From positions 27,849-91,848 of the forward strand of contig JANQES010000119.1 of NCBI GenBank assembly GCA_028278205.1: DNA of 64,000 bases. The letters run 5' to 3'. Made by a program: the position numbers and the translations under genes. Shown here piece by piece: positions 30,077 through 38,546 of this stretch. Numbering within the stretch: the stretch's first letter is position 1; every line of letters begins with the position of its first letter. This DNA comes from Rhodothermales bacterium. Lineage in GTDB: Bacteria > Bacteroidota > Rhodothermia > Rhodothermales > Bin80. The notes beneath the pieces were generated by a model that saw only the letters and a list, made by a program, of their open reading frames with translations, made no database searches and was not told the origin of the DNA.

Positions 30077-32332
30077 ATGTCCGAAAAAACAATCACGACC
30101 CGATATCGAGGACCGCGCCTCCTGGGTGCAGGATTTGGGATTCTGGTGCTGCTCGTCCAACTCGCCGGCTGCGAGGTCGGGCCGGAAGCTGCCGAGATGG
30201 GCCTGCGCGTCGTCTCCGGCCCACCGGAGCTTGTCAGCGGGGGCGACGCCCGGCTGGAGATCGCCGTGCCGCCCGGCGTGGCGCCCGGCGACGTTACCCT
30301 GGAGGTCAATGGCACGCCTGTCGATGCATCGCTCGTCACGGATGAGGCACACGGTGTGCTGAGCGTGGTCGTGCAGGGGTTGCCGGAGGGGGAATCGACC
30401 CTCGTAGCGCGCGCCGGTGATCGAGAAACGTCGCTGGATCTGGTCAACTATCCCCGAACGGGACCCATGTTTTCCGGGCCGGCGCAAGAGCCGTTTTTTT
30501 GCGCGTCCGAAGACCATCGCGCCGACGCCGAACTCGGCGCCCCGCTCGACGACGCGTGCAGCCTCGAAACGAAGGTCAGTTTCGTGTATCTCTCGACGAC
30601 CAGCGACGACTTCGAGCCGTTCGACCTGCAGGCGCCGCGCCCCCCAGACATCGCCCAGACCACCACGACCGACGGACGGACGGTCGATTTCATCGTGCGC
30701 TGGGAGCGGGGTACGATCAACCGATTCATCTACAGCCTCGCTGTGCTCTCGCCGGAAGCGCATGACGAAGACGCCCCGGATCTGTCTGCCTGGAACCGCA
30801 GGCTCATCTACTATTTCCAGGGCGGCGTGGCTGTCGGGCACTACCAGGGGGCGCCCAGTCGCTCGCGCATGCTCTACCGGCACGGCCTCTCGAAAGGCTA
30901 CGCCGTCGCCTATTCGACGGGCACCAAGACGGGCACGCATTACGACCTCGAAGTCGGCGGCGAGACGGCGTTGATGGTCAAAGATCGCTTCGTGACGGCC
31001 TACGGCAAGCCGGACTACACGGTGGGCGTCGGCGGCTCGGGCGGCGGCATCCAGCAGTACGTCTACGGGCAGAACCATCCGGGCCTTATCGATGCCGCCA
31101 TCCCGCAATATTCGTATCCGGACATGGTCACCCAGACCATCCACATCGGCGATTGCGAACTGCTCGAACGGTACATGGACGCCGAGGTCGCCGCCGATCC
31201 CACTTCGAAATGGGCTACGTGGTCGAACCGGACGTGGCTCGAAGGCCTCAACGCCTCAGACACCCTGCCCAACCGATACACCGGCGGGCAGCCCGGCCTG
31301 ACGGAGTGCATCAACGGATGGCGGGGGCTCTCGCCGCTCTCGCTCAACCCGCACTACGGCACCGCGCCGGGCATCACCCCGGAACAGCAAGCCGCCGTCG
31401 AATGGACCCACTACGCCGATCTGGAGCAAATCTATGGCCGCGCCGAGGACGGCTTTGCCGCGCGTAGCTGGGACAACGTAGGCGTCCAGTACGGGCTGCA
31501 AGCCTTGCTCGACGGCCACCTCTCGCCCGATGAATTTCTCGACCTCAACGCCCGGATAGGCAGTTGGAAGAACGAGCCGGAGATGGTGCAGGAAGGCGAA
31601 CCGTTCATCCCGGACGGCGGTCCCTTCGACCCGCACAGCGCCCGCAACATGAACCTGAGCCCGGACGACCGGGGCGCCGAGCCCGCCCCGCGCCTCGCCG
31701 CCGATCCGGGCGCCATCGAAGCAGCCTATGAGCATGGCCTCGCCTTCACCGGCGCGCTCGAAATCCCCGTGATCGACTGGCGGCATTATCTGGAGCGGCA
31801 ACTCGACATGCACAACGCCCATCAATCGTTTGCCGCCCGGCAGCGGATGGTCAACCAGGACGGCGACGCTTCCAACCAGATCATCTGGTTTACGGACGTC
31901 GAGGACGGCGCCCCGCGCTTCGACCAGACACCGATGGCTTTTGAGGTCATCGATGAATGGATGAACAATCTCATGGCGAACCCTGCGCGCGGCGTGGCCG
32001 GCAACAAACCCGAACGCGCCGTCGATAGCTGCTTCGGCGGCGACGGCAACCTCCTCCACGCCGGAGACGACGCCTGGGCCGGCATCCTCGACGAGCGCAA
32101 CGACGGCCCCTGCACCGCGCAATTCCCCCTCTACGGCACATCGCGGATCGTGGCCGGCGCCCCCATCACCGGAGACATTTTTAAGTGCCACTTGCAGCCG
32201 GTGCAGCAGGCCATCGCCTCGGGCCTCTACGGAGCGTGGACGCCGTCGGAGGATCAAACGGCCCGGCTCCAAAACATCTTTCCCGAAGGCGTCTGCGACT
32301 ACACGAAGGGCGATGCCGGCAAGCCCGGGTGA
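30077..32332 (+). CDS. DUF6351 family exported protein (alpha/beta-hydrolase-like)
   Basis: A 751-residue protein with a hydrophobic leader (LLGAGFGILVLLVQLAGC), which may be a lipobox with Cys near 32. A short Ig-like domain (about 45-120) is followed by a large domain starting YPRTGPMFSGPAQEPFFCASED, as I remember for DUF6351 proteins. VGVGGSGGGIQQYVYGQNHPGLIDAAIPQYSYPDM has the look of an alpha/beta-hydrolase nucleophile elbow (GGSGG) and the adjacent region. Many Cys pairs suggest a periplasmic or surface site. Substrate unknown. It ends the co-directional exported cluster that starts with the enolase-superfamily gene. Confidence 0.75.
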   Translation: MSEKTITTRYRGPRLLGAGFGILVLLVQLAGCEVGPEAAEMGLRVVSGPPELVSGGDARLEIAVPPGVAPGDVTLEVNGTPVDASLVTDEAHGVLSVVVQGLPEGESTLVARAGDRETSLDLVNYPRTGPMFSGPAQEPFFCASEDHRADAELGAPLDDACSLETKVSFVYLSTTSDDFEPFDLQAPRPPDIAQTTTTDGRTVDFIVRWERGTINRFIYSLAVLSPEAHDEDAPDLSAWNRRLIYYFQGGVAVGHYQGAPSRSRMLYRHGLSKGYAVAYSTGTKTGTHYDLEVGGETALMVKDRFVTAYGKPDYTVGVGGSGGGIQQYVYGQNHPGLIDAAIPQYSYPDMVTQTIHIGDCELLERYMDAEVAADPTSKWATWSNRTWLEGLNASDTLPNRYTGGQPGLTECINGWRGLSPLSLNPHYGTAPGITPEQQAAVEWTHYADLEQIYGRAEDGFAARSWDNVGVQYGLQALLDGHLSPDEFLDLNARIGSWKNEPEMVQEGEPFIPDGGPFDPHSARNMNLSPDDRGAEPAPRLAADPGAIEAAYEHGLAFTGALEIPVIDWRHYLERQLDMHNAHQSFAARQRMVNQDGDASNQIIWFTDVEDGAPRFDQTPMAFEVIDEWMNNLMANPARGVAGNKPERAVDSCFGGDGNLLHAGDDAWAGILDERNDGPCTAQFPLYGTSRIVAGAPITGDIFKCHLQPVQQAIASGLYGAWTPSEDQTARLQNIFPEGVCDYTKGDAGKPG

Positions 32333-32379
32333 TGGCTGGCGCGTTTTTTCTGGAGAGATTATGCACAATGTAGCGGATC

Positions 32380-32580
32380 GCCCCCTCCGCCCCTACGGGG
32401 CACCTCCCCCGTTCTCGGGGGAGGGGTTTATTTTTAATTATTAAGAACTTATGAGACTCTCCCCCTGAGCACAGGGAGAGTACCCCGGAGGGGAGAGGGG
32501 GTCGATCTGAGGCCAAGCAAACCCTTTATCACCCTCACCCTGTCCCTCTCCCGTCGAGGGAGAGGGGACGCTTCGATTAC
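32380..32580. repeat. set of three GC-rich hairpins (CCTCCCCC / CTCTCCCC words)
   Basis: Three small palindromes follow one another: ACCTCCCCCG...CGGGGGAGG (32402-32425), ACTCTCCCCCTG...CAGGGAGAGT (32456-32481) and GTCCCTCTCCCGTCGAGGG-AGAGGGGAC (32542-32569). They belong to the purine/pyrimidine-rich word families seen at 16588, 34990 and 52318. They separate the DUF6351 gene from the convergent gene that follows. Confidence 0.65.
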
Positions 32581-32660
32581 CCGATTTAATAATCAAAAAG
32601 CATCAGCCTGCCGCTACATGCTTGATGATAAAGAATGTAGCAGAGCAACAGGGTTTGGTA

Positions 32661-33059
32661 TCAGCCATCGTGCTTGCCGGGAAACAGCGCGCCTCGGATG
32701 CCGGCCCAGAGCCACTCGCCCTGCTCCCGAATCGCGATCATCGTGAAGCCCTCCTTGGTCCGCTTCTCGGGGCTGCCATTGGTCGTCTTGCGGTAGGTCT
32801 CCCCCACGGTGTCCACAATGACGAGATCCGGCGTCACGTAATGCACATTTTTAGCGGTGATTTGATGTTCGATGTCATCGGGCATCATCGGAAACATCGT
32901 TTCGAAATGCTGTTCGATAGCCGCGCGCCCGATGCCGAAGTCTCCATCCGTCGTAGGCATATTGGCATTCGGGTGAAACAGGGCGGCGCTGGCGTGTGCA
33001 TCGCGCCGTTCATGCGCCTCTTCCGACGCGGCCACCAGGTCCTCATACGTCGTCGCCAT
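32661..33059 (-). CDS. SnoaL/DUF4440-like (NTF2-fold) protein
   Basis: A 132-residue protein starting MATTYEDLVAASEEAHERRD. The alpha+beta pattern ASAALFHPNANMPTTDGDFGIGRAAIEQHFETM...VHYVTPDLVIVDTVGETY...GFTMIAIREQGEWLWAGIRGALF is typical of SnoaL-like/DUF4440 proteins with a cone-shaped pocket; many have no known activity. The start at 33059 is supported by AAGAGGT 8 bases upstream; an in-frame ATG at 33122 has none. Cytosolic. The promoter would lie in the AT-rich divergent spacer 33060-33406. Confidence 0.8.
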   Translation of the reverse strand: MATTYEDLVAASEEAHERRDAHASAALFHPNANMPTTDGDFGIGRAAIEQHFETMFPMMPDDIEHQITAKNVHYVTPDLVIVDTVGETYRKTTNGSPEKRTKEGFTMIAIREQGEWLWAGIRGALFPGKHDG

Positions 33060-33189
33060 AAGCAATACCTCTTGTGTTTTAATTAATGGGATTGAATGCT
33101 CCTGACAGGCTCGCTGGAGCAATGCATATATCGGGCAAATACAGGCGCTTAAACAAGGCGTTTTTTACTGGCTTTCTTTTCAAATAAAT

Positions 33190-33315
33190 TCTTGGTAATA
33201 TATTATTAAGGGGAAAGATTTGATACGACGTTTGCCTGGACGACAACCTCTTCGATAGCCCATATAATAAAGCGGCCTGATCTGCCTCATGCAAGGCAAA
33301 ATCAGGCCGCTTTTC
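33190..33315 (+). ncRNA. possible small RNA ending in a strong hairpin
   Basis: In the divergent spacer 33060-33406, which contains no gene, a strongly AT-rich stretch (TTGGTAATATATTATT, 33192-33207) is followed about 60 bases later by a terminator-like hairpin (33268-33313). A terminator between two divergent genes has no mRNA to end, so a short transcript is one explanation. There is no direct evidence of transcription, and the hairpin may simply be a mobile or duplicated element. Confidence 0.2.
33268..33313. terminator. duplicated 46-base terminator-like hairpin, copy 1
   Basis: Arms AAAGCGGCCTGAT (33268-33280) and ATCAGGCCGCTTT (33300-33312), with GCCT-CATGCA-AGGC as a second small hairpin in the loop. 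An almost identical hairpin (loop included; only A/G differs in GGCAAAA/GGCGAAA) ends the tRNA operon at 42117-42165. Its purpose between two divergent genes is not evident. Confidence 0.7.
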
Positions 33316-33406
33316 AGTACGTTGCCTGCGATGGTCATGCTTTGTAGTCTTTCGTTGTATTTTGCCGCAGGACACCTCCCCCAACTCCACCCTTGCTGCC
33401 GTCGCC

Positions 33407-34933
33407 ATGCTTCGACCGTTCCTGCTGCTCTTCTGCCTGCTGACAACTCCTGCCTATGCCCAGCCTGATGAGCAACCGCGCGCGCTCATCATCGTCATCG
33501 ATGGCCTGCGCCCCGACTACATTACGCCGGAGACGATGCCCAACCTGATCGTGCTGCGCCAGCGCGGCGCGTTCGGGGCCGATCACCATGCCGTCTTTCC
33601 CACCGTCACCCGCGTCAATGCGCCTTCGATAGCCACCGGGGCCTATCCGCGCACCCACGGCCTGACGGGCAACAGCATGTACGTGCCCCAGGTGCGGCCT
33701 GAGCGTCCGCTCAACACCAGCAGTGCCGAGGAGTTGCGCCTGCTCGAAGCGGCCATGGACGGAGCCTTGCTGACTACCCCCTCGCTGGGCGAAATCTTAC
33801 AAGACTTCGGCAAGCGGCTCTTCGCCGCCAGTTCCGGCTCGGCGGGCTCGGCCTACCTGCTCAACCACCGGGGCGCCGGCGCCGGTCTGATCCACCACAC
33901 CTACGCCGTGCCCGATAGCCTCACGCCGCTCGTCGAGGCCGCGCTCGGCCCGGCCCCTCCCCCCGACACGCCCAGGCCGGCCCTGGTCCGCCGCGCTATT
34001 GACGCGGTGCTCAAGGTAGGGCTGGATCGTCTCCAGGCCGATGCGCTGCTCTTGTGGATCACCGAACCCGACGGGACGGCCCACGCCCAGGGCATCGGCG
34101 CCGCACCGACCGTGGAAGCTCTCCGCGCGGTAGATGCTGAAGTAGGACGGCTTCTGGCGGGGCTCGCCGCGCGGGGCCTCGACGGGCAGATGAACGTCTT
34201 CGTGACGGCAGACCACGGCTTCTCTACCCACGTGGGGCAGCAGTCGCTCAGCGCGCTCCTGGTCGAGCGGGGCCTCAAACAGAGCAGCACCTCGACCGAC
34301 GTCGTCGTAGCTGGTGGGGCCATCCACGTCAACGAGGGCGGCCTGGCCCGGATCGAGGCTATCGTCGGCCTGCTTCAGCGAACAGCCTGGGTCGGCCCTG
34401 TCTTCACACGCGCCCGGAGCCCCTCTACCGGCTCCACCGATCCCGATACGACCGCCGGCTCCGTCGAAGGGACGCTCTCGTTCGGTACGATCCGGTGGGA
34501 CCATGCCCGCGCAGCGGATATTCTCACGGCGGGCACCTGGACCGACGAGGCGAATGCCCATGGCTACCGGGGCGCGGTGCAGGTGCCGGGGGTGGCCGGT
34601 CACGGCTCGGCCAGTCCCTTCGACATCCGGATCCCGCTCATCGCTGCCGGTCCGCAGATCAAAGTAGGCCTCCAGAGTGCGGTCCCGACGGGCAATGTGG
34701 ACCTGGCCCCGACGGTGCTCCATCTCCTGGGCGTGCCGCCGTCGGAAGCTATGGAGGGGCGGGTGCTCTCAGAGTTGCTCGTGGACGGGCCGGCCCCGGC
34801 GTCGGTCGAAGTGCGGCGGCACCAGGCGCGTGCTGAGGCAGTGTGGGACGGGGGCCGCTATCGTTTGGTACTGCATCAGTCGTGGGTAGGCGGTACGCTC
34901 TACGTCGATTATGCAGAGGTTGAGCGGCGCTGA
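33407..34933 (+). CDS. exported type I phosphodiesterase / nucleotide pyrophosphatase family protein
   Basis: A 508-residue protein with a signal peptide (MLRPFLLLFCLLTTPAYAQ). The alkaline-phosphatase-superfamily core shows LIIVIDGLRPDY (metal Asp), FPTVTRVNAPSIATGAYPRTHG (catalytic Thr), WITEPDGTAHAQG, VTADHGFSTH (metal Asp-His) and a late GHGS. It should cleave phosphodiester or phosphomonoester bonds in the periplasm; the substrate is not predictable from sequence. I chose the ATG at 33407 because it directly precedes the signal peptide. It stands alone between the hairpin at 33268 and a nested repeat. Confidence 0.88.
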   Translation: MLRPFLLLFCLLTTPAYAQPDEQPRALIIVIDGLRPDYITPETMPNLIVLRQRGAFGADHHAVFPTVTRVNAPSIATGAYPRTHGLTGNSMYVPQVRPERPLNTSSAEELRLLEAAMDGALLTTPSLGEILQDFGKRLFAASSGSAGSAYLLNHRGAGAGLIHHTYAVPDSLTPLVEAALGPAPPPDTPRPALVRRAIDAVLKVGLDRLQADALLLWITEPDGTAHAQGIGAAPTVEALRAVDAEVGRLLAGLAARGLDGQMNVFVTADHGFSTHVGQQSLSALLVERGLKQSSTSTDVVVAGGAIHVNEGGLARIEAIVGLLQRTAWVGPVFTRARSPSTGSTDPDTTAGSVEGTLSFGTIRWDHARAADILTAGTWTDEANAHGYRGAVQVPGVAGHGSASPFDIRIPLIAAGPQIKVGLQSAVPTGNVDLAPTVLHLLGVPPSEAMEGRVLSELLVDGPAPASVEVRRHQARAEAVWDGGRYRLVLHQSWVGGTLYVDYAEVERR

Positions 34934-34989
34934 ACGGAGGACCCGGCGGGGTATAGAGCGGTTATCGGTTGGATGTACACATTCGAGAA

Positions 34990-35136
34990 TGAGAGGGGGA
35001 AAGGGGGATGTTGAATGTCGAATTTCGAATGACGAATCGCGAGTAGAAAAATGAATCTTTCGACACTCGACATTCGACACTCGACACTCGACATTCCTGA
35101 ACTTCCCCCTTTCACCCTCTCCCCCTCCCTCCCTTT
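34990..35136. repeat. nested word repeats: GAATGTC family inside GAGGGGGAAA family
   Basis: The outer words GAGAGGGGGAAAGGGGGAT (34990-35009) face TTCCCCCTTTCACCCTCTCC (35102-35121). Inside, GAATGTC-GAATTTC-GAATGAC-GAATCGC (35013-35040) faces CGACACTCGACATTCGACAC-type words (35060-35095). The order outer, inner, inner', outer' means both families can pair in one long hairpin. Confidence 0.8.
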
Positions 35137-35173
35137 CGATCAGGGCAAAGCATACACCCAACTGAAAACCTGA

Positions 35174-35881
35174 TTATTGACGCTGCACAATCTCCACGAG
35201 CGCTTCACGCGCGCGGTCATCATTGGCCTGCCCCAGCCAAAACACCGCTTGCTTACGCACTTCGTCGTTGGGATGGCCCTTCGCCACGGTGATCAGGCGA
35301 GGCACCCCGATGTCGTTCGACATCTGAGAAAAGGCAAAGACGACTTTCTTTTGCACCTCCACCTCGGCCTCTCCGGCGATGATCTCGTCGAACAAGGCCA
35401 GGGCGTCTTCACCCCCTTGTTGTCCCAGCCAGAAGATGGCCTGTTCTTGCATCTCGCGGTGCTCGTGTGACCTGGCGATGCGGACGAGGCGAGGCGATCC
35501 CACTTCCTGGGACATTTGTGAATAGGCAAAAAGAACCTGCTTTTGCACTTCCAGGCTGGGATCCTCTTCAGCGATTTGATCCAGCGCCTCCAACGCGGCC
35601 CGGCTTTGCTTCTGCCCAAGCCAGAAAATGGCCTGTTTGCGCACTTCCGGATGGGCATGGGTCGTCGCAAATTCAATCAAGTGCTTCAGGCTCTGTTCAC
35701 TGGACGACTGGGAAAGGGCAAAAAGAGCCTGTTTTTGCAGTTCGATGTCCACTTCATGCACCAGGGCAGTGTCTTGCACGGTCTCGTCTTCTTGCAGAAA
35801 CGTGACCCACAGGTAAGCCATGGGAATGATAGCAAGAAGTAAAACAAGGGCGGCCAGCATGGCGGCTTTTTGTCGTGTCAT
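35174..35881 (-). CDS. membrane-anchored HEAT-repeat protein
   Basis: A 235-residue protein with an N-terminal anchor (7-29). The rest consists of HEAT-like helix pairs in a strict double unit of 64 residues: QALFALSQ (51-58) / AIFWLGQ (84-90), VLFAYSQMS (116-124) / AIFWLGQ (148-154), VVFAFSQMS (180-188) / AVFWLGQ (212-218). Such rods bind other proteins. The lack of any catalytic residue and the anchor suggest a scaffold on the outer face of the inner membrane, since the N-terminus has few charges to decide otherwise. Divergent from the amidohydrolase gene. Confidence 0.85.
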   Translation of the reverse strand: MTRQKAAMLAALVLLLAIIPMAYLWVTFLQEDETVQDTALVHEVDIELQKQALFALSQSSSEQSLKHLIEFATTHAHPEVRKQAIFWLGQKQSRAALEALDQIAEEDPSLEVQKQVLFAYSQMSQEVGSPRLVRIARSHEHREMQEQAIFWLGQQGGEDALALFDEIIAGEAEVEVQKKVVFAFSQMSNDIGVPRLITVAKGHPNDEVRKQAVFWLGQANDDRAREALVEIVQRQ

Positions 35882-35943
35882 GGTATATACCCCGCTCTAT
35901 TTGGGTGGTGATGAGATCCTATAAACGACGTGGGCGCTTACTT

Positions 35944-36091
35944 ACAAGACAGGCGATGTGCGATTGAGGTTTACAACCATGGTCCATTCTACTTGAAAAA
36001 AGTCCGGCACTACCAGGATGCCCCCTTCTGCTCCCCGCTACGTGACAAGAACAACGAGAAGATCTATCTTCCGAAACACAAGACAGGCGAT
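35944..36091. repeat. 14-base direct repeat ACAAGACAGGCGAT in a divergent spacer
   Basis: ACAAGACAGGCGAT occurs at 35944-35957 and 36078-36091, one copy near each of the two divergent genes (starts 35881 minus and 36164 plus). It could be a shared regulator site or chance; no other structure is seen in this 282-base spacer. Confidence 0.3.
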
Positions 36092-36163
36092 CTCGCCGGG
36101 CCGTATCGGGACGGATGTCCGCCCCACCGGCCATCACCGTTGAAGCAATCAAGGGATAGCGCT

Positions 36164-37603
36164 ATGGAAAGGCCTGGGTGGTTCGTCATCAGATTATATC
36201 AAAAGGCACTCCTCAGCCTCGTTGTGCTGGCCTTGCCGGGATGTGCTCAGCCTGATACCGCGACGGAGCATTACGATATCGTGATCCAGGGCGGACGCGT
36301 CATGGATCCAGCCTCGGGGCTCGATGGCCTGCGCAGTGTGGGTATCCGCGATGGGCGTATCGCGGCCATCAGCGAAAACACGCTCGCAGGCACCCGCGTC
36401 GTAGAGGCAGCGGGGCTCGTTGTAGCCCCGGGTTTTATCGACCTGCATGCCCACGGGCAGAGTGAGGAGGCCTACGCGCTGATGGTGCGCGACGGCGTCA
36501 CGACGGCGTTTGAGCTTGAGGTGGGCACGGGGGATGTTGCCGCGTGGTACAGCGCGCGCGAAGGGGGGCAACTGCTTAACTATGGCGTCAGCATCGGGCA
36601 CATCCCTGTTCGTATGGCGGTGATGGGCGATGAAGGAGACTTCCTGCCGAGCGGGCCGGGCGGCAGCGCGTCCGCGACCAGCGAACACATCGCCGAGATG
36701 GAGCGCCGCATCGACGAAGGCCTGGCCCAGGGCGCGGTGGCCGTCGGCTTCGGGCTGGCCTACACCCCGGCAGCCACCACCGCCGAGTATGAGGCGATGC
36801 TCCGCGTGGCTGCCGGGCGGGGAGCCACCTCCCACATTCACGTGCGCGGGGGCGAAGGCGGTGTTGACGAAGCCATCGCGGGCGCAGCACGAGCGGGGGC
36901 GGCACTGCACATCGTCCATGCCAATTCGAGCGGCGGTGCCGGCATCGCCGCGTTTCTGGCGGCCATCGAGGAGGCGCGGGCCAGCGGGCAGGATGTTACG
37001 ACCGAGGCCTATCCCTATGAGGCGGGCATGACGCGCATCGAATCAGCGCTCTTCGACGACTGGGAGACCTGGGAGGATGATCGTTTCGGGATCCATCAGT
37101 GGGCGGCCACGGGAGAGCGCCTCACTCGCGAGAGCTTTGCCCGGTACCGCGCGCAAGGCGGCGCCGTCATCATCCACAGCCGCACGGAGGAGATGACCCG
37201 TACAGCGATAGCAAGCCCGCTGACGATGATCGCCAGCGATGGCTTCCTCAACAACGGGCAAGGGCATCCGCGTACGTCGGGCACCTATGCCAAAGTGCTG
37301 GGCAAATACGCCCGCGAAGAGGGTGTGCTCACGCTCATGGACGCCCTGCGCCGCATGACCATCGCGCCGGCCCGGCGTCTCGAAGCCTACGTGCCGGCGC
37401 TGGCCCGCAAAGGCCGTTTGGAGATCGGCGCCGATGCCGACCTCACTGTTTTCGATGCGGCGACCGTCATCGACCAGGCGACCTACCTGGAGCCGACGCT
37501 GCCCTCGAAAGGCATCGCCTTTGTGCTCGTCAACGGCGTGTTGGTGGTCGATGAGGGGACGCTTGTCGAAGGCGTACAACCGGGCCGGGCTGTTAGAAAA
37601 TGA
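36164..37603 (+). CDS. amidohydrolase lipoprotein (N-acyl-D-amino-acid deacylase-like)
   Basis: A 479-residue lipoprotein: signal KALLSLVVLALPGCAQ with the lipobox Cys. The amidohydrolase barrel shows DIVIQGGRVMDPASGLDG, VVAPGFIDLHAHGQ (metal His pair HxH), GVTTAFELEVGTGD, HIHVRGG, LHIVHANSSG, TEAYPYEAG, ASDGFLNNGQGHPRTSGTY and a late RKGRLEIGADADLTVFD. This matches D-aminoacylase / dihydroorotase-like proteins that hydrolyse N-acyl bonds. The ATG at 36164 gives a proper signal peptide; the in-frame ATG at 35930 adds 78 residues with no such signal. Confidence 0.9.
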   Translation: MERPGWFVIRLYQKALLSLVVLALPGCAQPDTATEHYDIVIQGGRVMDPASGLDGLRSVGIRDGRIAAISENTLAGTRVVEAAGLVVAPGFIDLHAHGQSEEAYALMVRDGVTTAFELEVGTGDVAAWYSAREGGQLLNYGVSIGHIPVRMAVMGDEGDFLPSGPGGSASATSEHIAEMERRIDEGLAQGAVAVGFGLAYTPAATTAEYEAMLRVAAGRGATSHIHVRGGEGGVDEAIAGAARAGAALHIVHANSSGGAGIAAFLAAIEEARASGQDVTTEAYPYEAGMTRIESALFDDWETWEDDRFGIHQWAATGERLTRESFARYRAQGGAVIIHSRTEEMTRTAIASPLTMIASDGFLNNGQGHPRTSGTYAKVLGKYAREEGVLTLMDALRRMTIAPARRLEAYVPALARKGRLEIGADADLTVFDAATVIDQATYLEPTLPSKGIAFVLVNGVLVVDEGTLVEGVQPGRAVRK

Positions 37604-37627
37604 CTGAATCGTCCCCGGTGGGATGCT

Positions 37628-37708
37628 GATTTTGGATTTTCGATTTTAGATTTTGGATTGGGTGCCTTCCCAAAACAATCCAAAATCCGCAATCCAAAAT
37701 CCAAATTT
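37628..37708. repeat. ATTTTGG heptamer repeat, inverted
   Basis: ATTTTGG-ATTTTCG-ATTTTAG-ATTTTGG-ATTGGGT (37628-37662) faces AATCCAAAATCCGCAATCCAAAATCC (37678-37704). It separates the convergent amidohydrolase and DUF1080 genes and may serve as their terminator. Confidence 0.85.
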
Positions 37709-37758
37709 GAGATCCTCCCACACAGTCTCAAACATCGTCAACGCAAGCGGACTTGATA

Positions 37759-38424
37759 TCATTCCAGAACTTCGACGAACAGGTTGCGCCACCGCACCTT
37801 GATGCCTCCCCCGTCGTGGATTTGCAGCGCGATCACCCCCTCTGCCTTGCCGATCGCCTCATCCGCCAGGTCGATCATCTCGATGCCATTGAGCCAGGTC
37901 GTTACGCGGTCGCCCACCACGCGCAATTTCATCGTATTCCAGGCCCCCATCCGGAGCACACTGTCTTTCTCGGCCTCGGGCTGTATGAGCCAGCCGCGCC
38001 CATAGGATTCATAGATGCCGCCGGTGTTGTGGCCGGGCGGGGCCACTTCCGCCTGCCAGCCGCTGATGCGCGTGCCCTCGATCGACGACCGGAAGAACAC
38101 CCCGCTATTGCCATCGGCCTCCTGCTTGAATTCGAGCGTCAATTCGAAATCGCGGTACGTCTTTTCGGTAGCCAGATAGCCGTAGGCGGCATCGGGGCCG
38201 CTTTCGCAGACGAGATCCCCCCCGTCCACAAACCACCGTTCCGTGCCGTGGACGCGCCACCCCTCCAGGTTTTTTCCATTGAAAAGAGCCTGTCTGTTTG
38301 GAGAGGGCGTTGCCGGCGAAGACGAAGCACATCCCGAAACCAAAACGCCCATCAACAGGAGCAACGGGCCAGGCCCGTAGAGGCGGCGTCGTGGGTGCAG
38401 GGTCAGCGGTGTTGAATGAAGCAT
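37759..38424 (-). CDS. 3-keto-disaccharide hydrolase domain (DUF1080) lipoprotein, second copy
   Basis: A 221-residue lipoprotein with lipobox LVSGC. DUF1080 marks: ALFNGKNLEGWRVHG, RWFVDGGDLVCESG, YRDFELTLEFKQEADGNSGVFFRS, GWQAEVAPPGHNTGGIYESYGRGW, and TTWLNGIEMIDLAD. Compared with the copy at 29276 it keeps the GNSG and WLNG cores but differs elsewhere, so they are old paralogues. Probably acts on 3-keto-glycosides or related sugars outside the cytoplasm. The 122-base spacer to the next minus gene upstream of it has no clear feature. Confidence 0.88.
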   Translation of the reverse strand: MLHSTPLTLHPRRRLYGPGPLLLLMGVLVSGCASSSPATPSPNRQALFNGKNLEGWRVHGTERWFVDGGDLVCESGPDAAYGYLATEKTYRDFELTLEFKQEADGNSGVFFRSSIEGTRISGWQAEVAPPGHNTGGIYESYGRGWLIQPEAEKDSVLRMGAWNTMKLRVVGDRVTTWLNGIEMIDLADEAIGKAEGVIALQIHDGGGIKVRWRNLFVEVLE

Positions 38425-38546
38425 GGTATCTCCCTGTGATTGGCGAACTGTTGATCTTCATCCCCATCTTTCTCGGATTCTAATACCAGTTCTCTGAAAA
38501 TATCGAAGAGGGCAGCTATCGCCGAAGACAACCGCCCAATCATTCT

